Shown: positions 4,307 to 5,184 of the stretch, one piece after another
Position numbering within the stretch: the first letter of the stretch is position 1
Layout: the number at the start of each line of letters is the position of its first letter
NCBI GenBank assembly: GCA_028818995.1
Contig: JAPPMR010000518.1
Location: 1-5,184, forward strand
DNA length: 5,184 nucleotides
Direction: 5' to 3'
Source: Candidatus Poribacteria bacterium
GTDB lineage: Bacteria; Poribacteria; WGA-4E; WGA-3G
Program-made: the position numbers and the translations under genes
Notes under the pieces: generated by a model
What the model was told of the DNA's origin: nothing
Database searches by the model: none
Seen by the model: the letters and a program-made list of their open reading frames with translations, nothing else

Positions 4307-5184
4307 GCAAACGCCCCAATATTCTCTTCATTAATACCGACCAACACTCTTGGAATGCTGTATCGGCTTACGGGAACCCGTATCTCCACACCCCTAATAT
4401 TGACCTGCTTCACCAAAACGGAACATCTTTCAAAAAATCGTACTGTACCGATCCAGTGTGTGCTGCTGCTCGATCCAGTTGGGCAACAGGATTATATACA
4501 TCCGAAACAGGCGTACCTTTCAACGGTGGACAACTTCACACAGAAATTCCTGATATTGGGCAGGTTCTTAAGACAGGAGGTTATAGGGTCTACCATTGCG
4601 GAAAATGGCATGTTCCCGGCAGGAATGTACGTGAAAGTTTTGAAGTGCTTTATTATGGGGGACACAATATTGGTGCAGGCGGTGCTGCATATTACGATTC
4701 TGCTTCTACACATGCGGTAGCTGATTTCTTAACGAATTACGATGGTGATGAGCCGTTCTATCTGCAAATCGGTTACGTTGATCCACATGACGTATGCGAA
4801 TACTTACACAACCATGAGGAAAAACGTATTCCAAATCCGATTGAACAGGGCATTCTGACGGAAGATGAATTGCCGCCACTGCCCGAAAACTTTAACTATG
4901 ATGATCGGGAAACGGTGCTGCATCGCGTCTGTAGGAGAGTTGATGACGCACTTATTCATGCACGCATCCTAAAAGCTGTTCGGAATTGGGACGAACTTCA
5001 CTGGCGTTATTTACGGTGGAATTATTACAGATTTATTGAAAAAGTTGATGCCGAGATTGGACGAACACTTTCGCTACTGCGGCAAACGTCTTTCTATGAT
5101 AACACTTTAATCATCTTTAGTGCTGACCACGGTGAAGCCTGCGGAAGCCATCAAATGTTCCAGAAGTTTTCGCTTTATGAGGAG
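4303..5184 (+). CDS. Type I sulfatase (arylsulfatase/alkaline phosphatase superfamily), 3' truncated
   Basis: The open frame runs from ATG 4303 to the window end, giving 294 residues of a protein that is usually about 450-550 long. The N-terminus RPNILFINTDQ supplies the metal ligand Asp13. CAAAR (53-57) is the C-x-A/P-x-R site whose Cys53 is converted to formylglycine, the catalytic nucleophile, with Arg57 beside it. GKWH (100-103) gives Lys101 and His103, DPHD (160-163) gives His162, and SADHGE (273-278) gives the metal-binding pair Asp275/His276, followed by Lys288. All are as expected for an active S1-family sulfatase that hydrolyses sulfate esters. The DQ after the first strand resembles choline-sulfatase and phosphonate-monoester-hydrolase types rather than the DD of classic arylsulfatases. 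No signal peptide is visible, so it probably acts in the cytoplasm. It needs a formylglycine-generating enzyme encoded elsewhere. The substrate cannot be assigned. Confidence 0.95.
   Translation, partial: MSKRPNILFINTDQHSWNAVSAYGNPYLHTPNIDLLHQNGTSFKKSYCTDPVCAAARSSWATGLYTSETGVPFNGGQLHTEIPDIGQVLKTGGYRVYHCGKWHVPGRNVRESFEVLYYGGHNIGAGGAAYYDSASTHAVADFLTNYDGDEPFYLQIGYVDPHDVCEYLHNHEEKRIPNPIEQGILTEDELPPLPENFNYDDRETVLHRVCRRVDDALIHARILKAVRNWDELHWRYLRWNYYRFIEKVDAEIGRTLSLLRQTSFYDNTLIIFSADHGEACGSHQMFQKFSLYEE

Noticed and set aside
4092..4720. Alternative frames inside the 277-codon gene and the sulfatase
   Set aside because: They are shadows; the sulfatase frame carries all the active-site motifs.
1..5184. 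CRISPR array, tRNA, rRNA, insertion sequence or defence system
   Set aside because: No regularly spaced repeats, cloverleaf, rRNA segments, transposase motifs or terminal repeats were found. Endonuclease V stands alone and is a repair enzyme, not evidence of a defence island.

Overview
The window reads entirely on the + strand. It looks like a chromosomal segment of a free-living or host-associated heterotrophic bacterium of moderate to low GC. Five protein genes are clear and a sixth, very small one is probable. A lipoprotein-type sugar-binding protein, a Cys-type sulfatase, and several short palindromic repeat-like units between genes would fit an uncultivated lineage such as Candidatus Poribacteria or a relative. 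That assignment is an impression from gene content and repeat style, not something the sequence proves.

Region 1 (1-1549) is an operon fragment. The 3' end of a gene encoding a CsgG/FlgT-like protein (C-terminal FlgT-type domain) is followed after 17 bp by a xylF-like gene for a D-xylose-type ABC transporter binding lipoprotein. No ATPase (xylG) or permease (xylH) gene follows.

Region 2 (1550-2261) is about 700 bp without a convincing gene. It holds a perfect 12-bp inverted repeat (1594-1637), a small palindromic unit (1674-1689), an AT-rich stretch, and a well-formed sigma70-type promoter (2067-2095). Tandem 8-bp repeats spaced 11 bp apart lie just upstream of that promoter. A structured leader of about 160 nt then leads into a 51-codon ORF with a consensus Shine-Dalgarno, encoding a probable single-pass membrane protein (2262-2417).

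Region 3 (2407-3287) is the endonuclease V gene nfi. A strong promoter candidate (TTGACA, 17 bp, TATCAT) overlaps the end of the small ORF. The implied leader of about 150 nt contains a 62-bp imperfect palindrome. All the expected endonuclease V catalytic residues are present.

Region 4 (3288-5184) begins with a short non-coding stretch containing a dyad (3393-3412) and a perfect hairpin (3437-3456) just before the next ribosome binding site. A two-gene unit follows: an uncharacterised 277-residue protein and a type I sulfatase. Their stop and start codons overlap (ATGA), so they are probably translated in a coupled way. The sulfatase runs off the window end after 294 residues, but its formylglycine site and several metal/active-site motifs are visible. 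The pairing suggests the unknown protein works alongside sulfated-substrate breakdown, which is inference from context only.

No CRISPR array, rRNA, tRNA, transposase or phage gene was seen. No clearly novel defence or mobile system is apparent. The items most worth a second look are the small membrane protein with its regulatory region, the gene of unknown function fused translationally to the sulfatase, and the scattered palindromic repeats.
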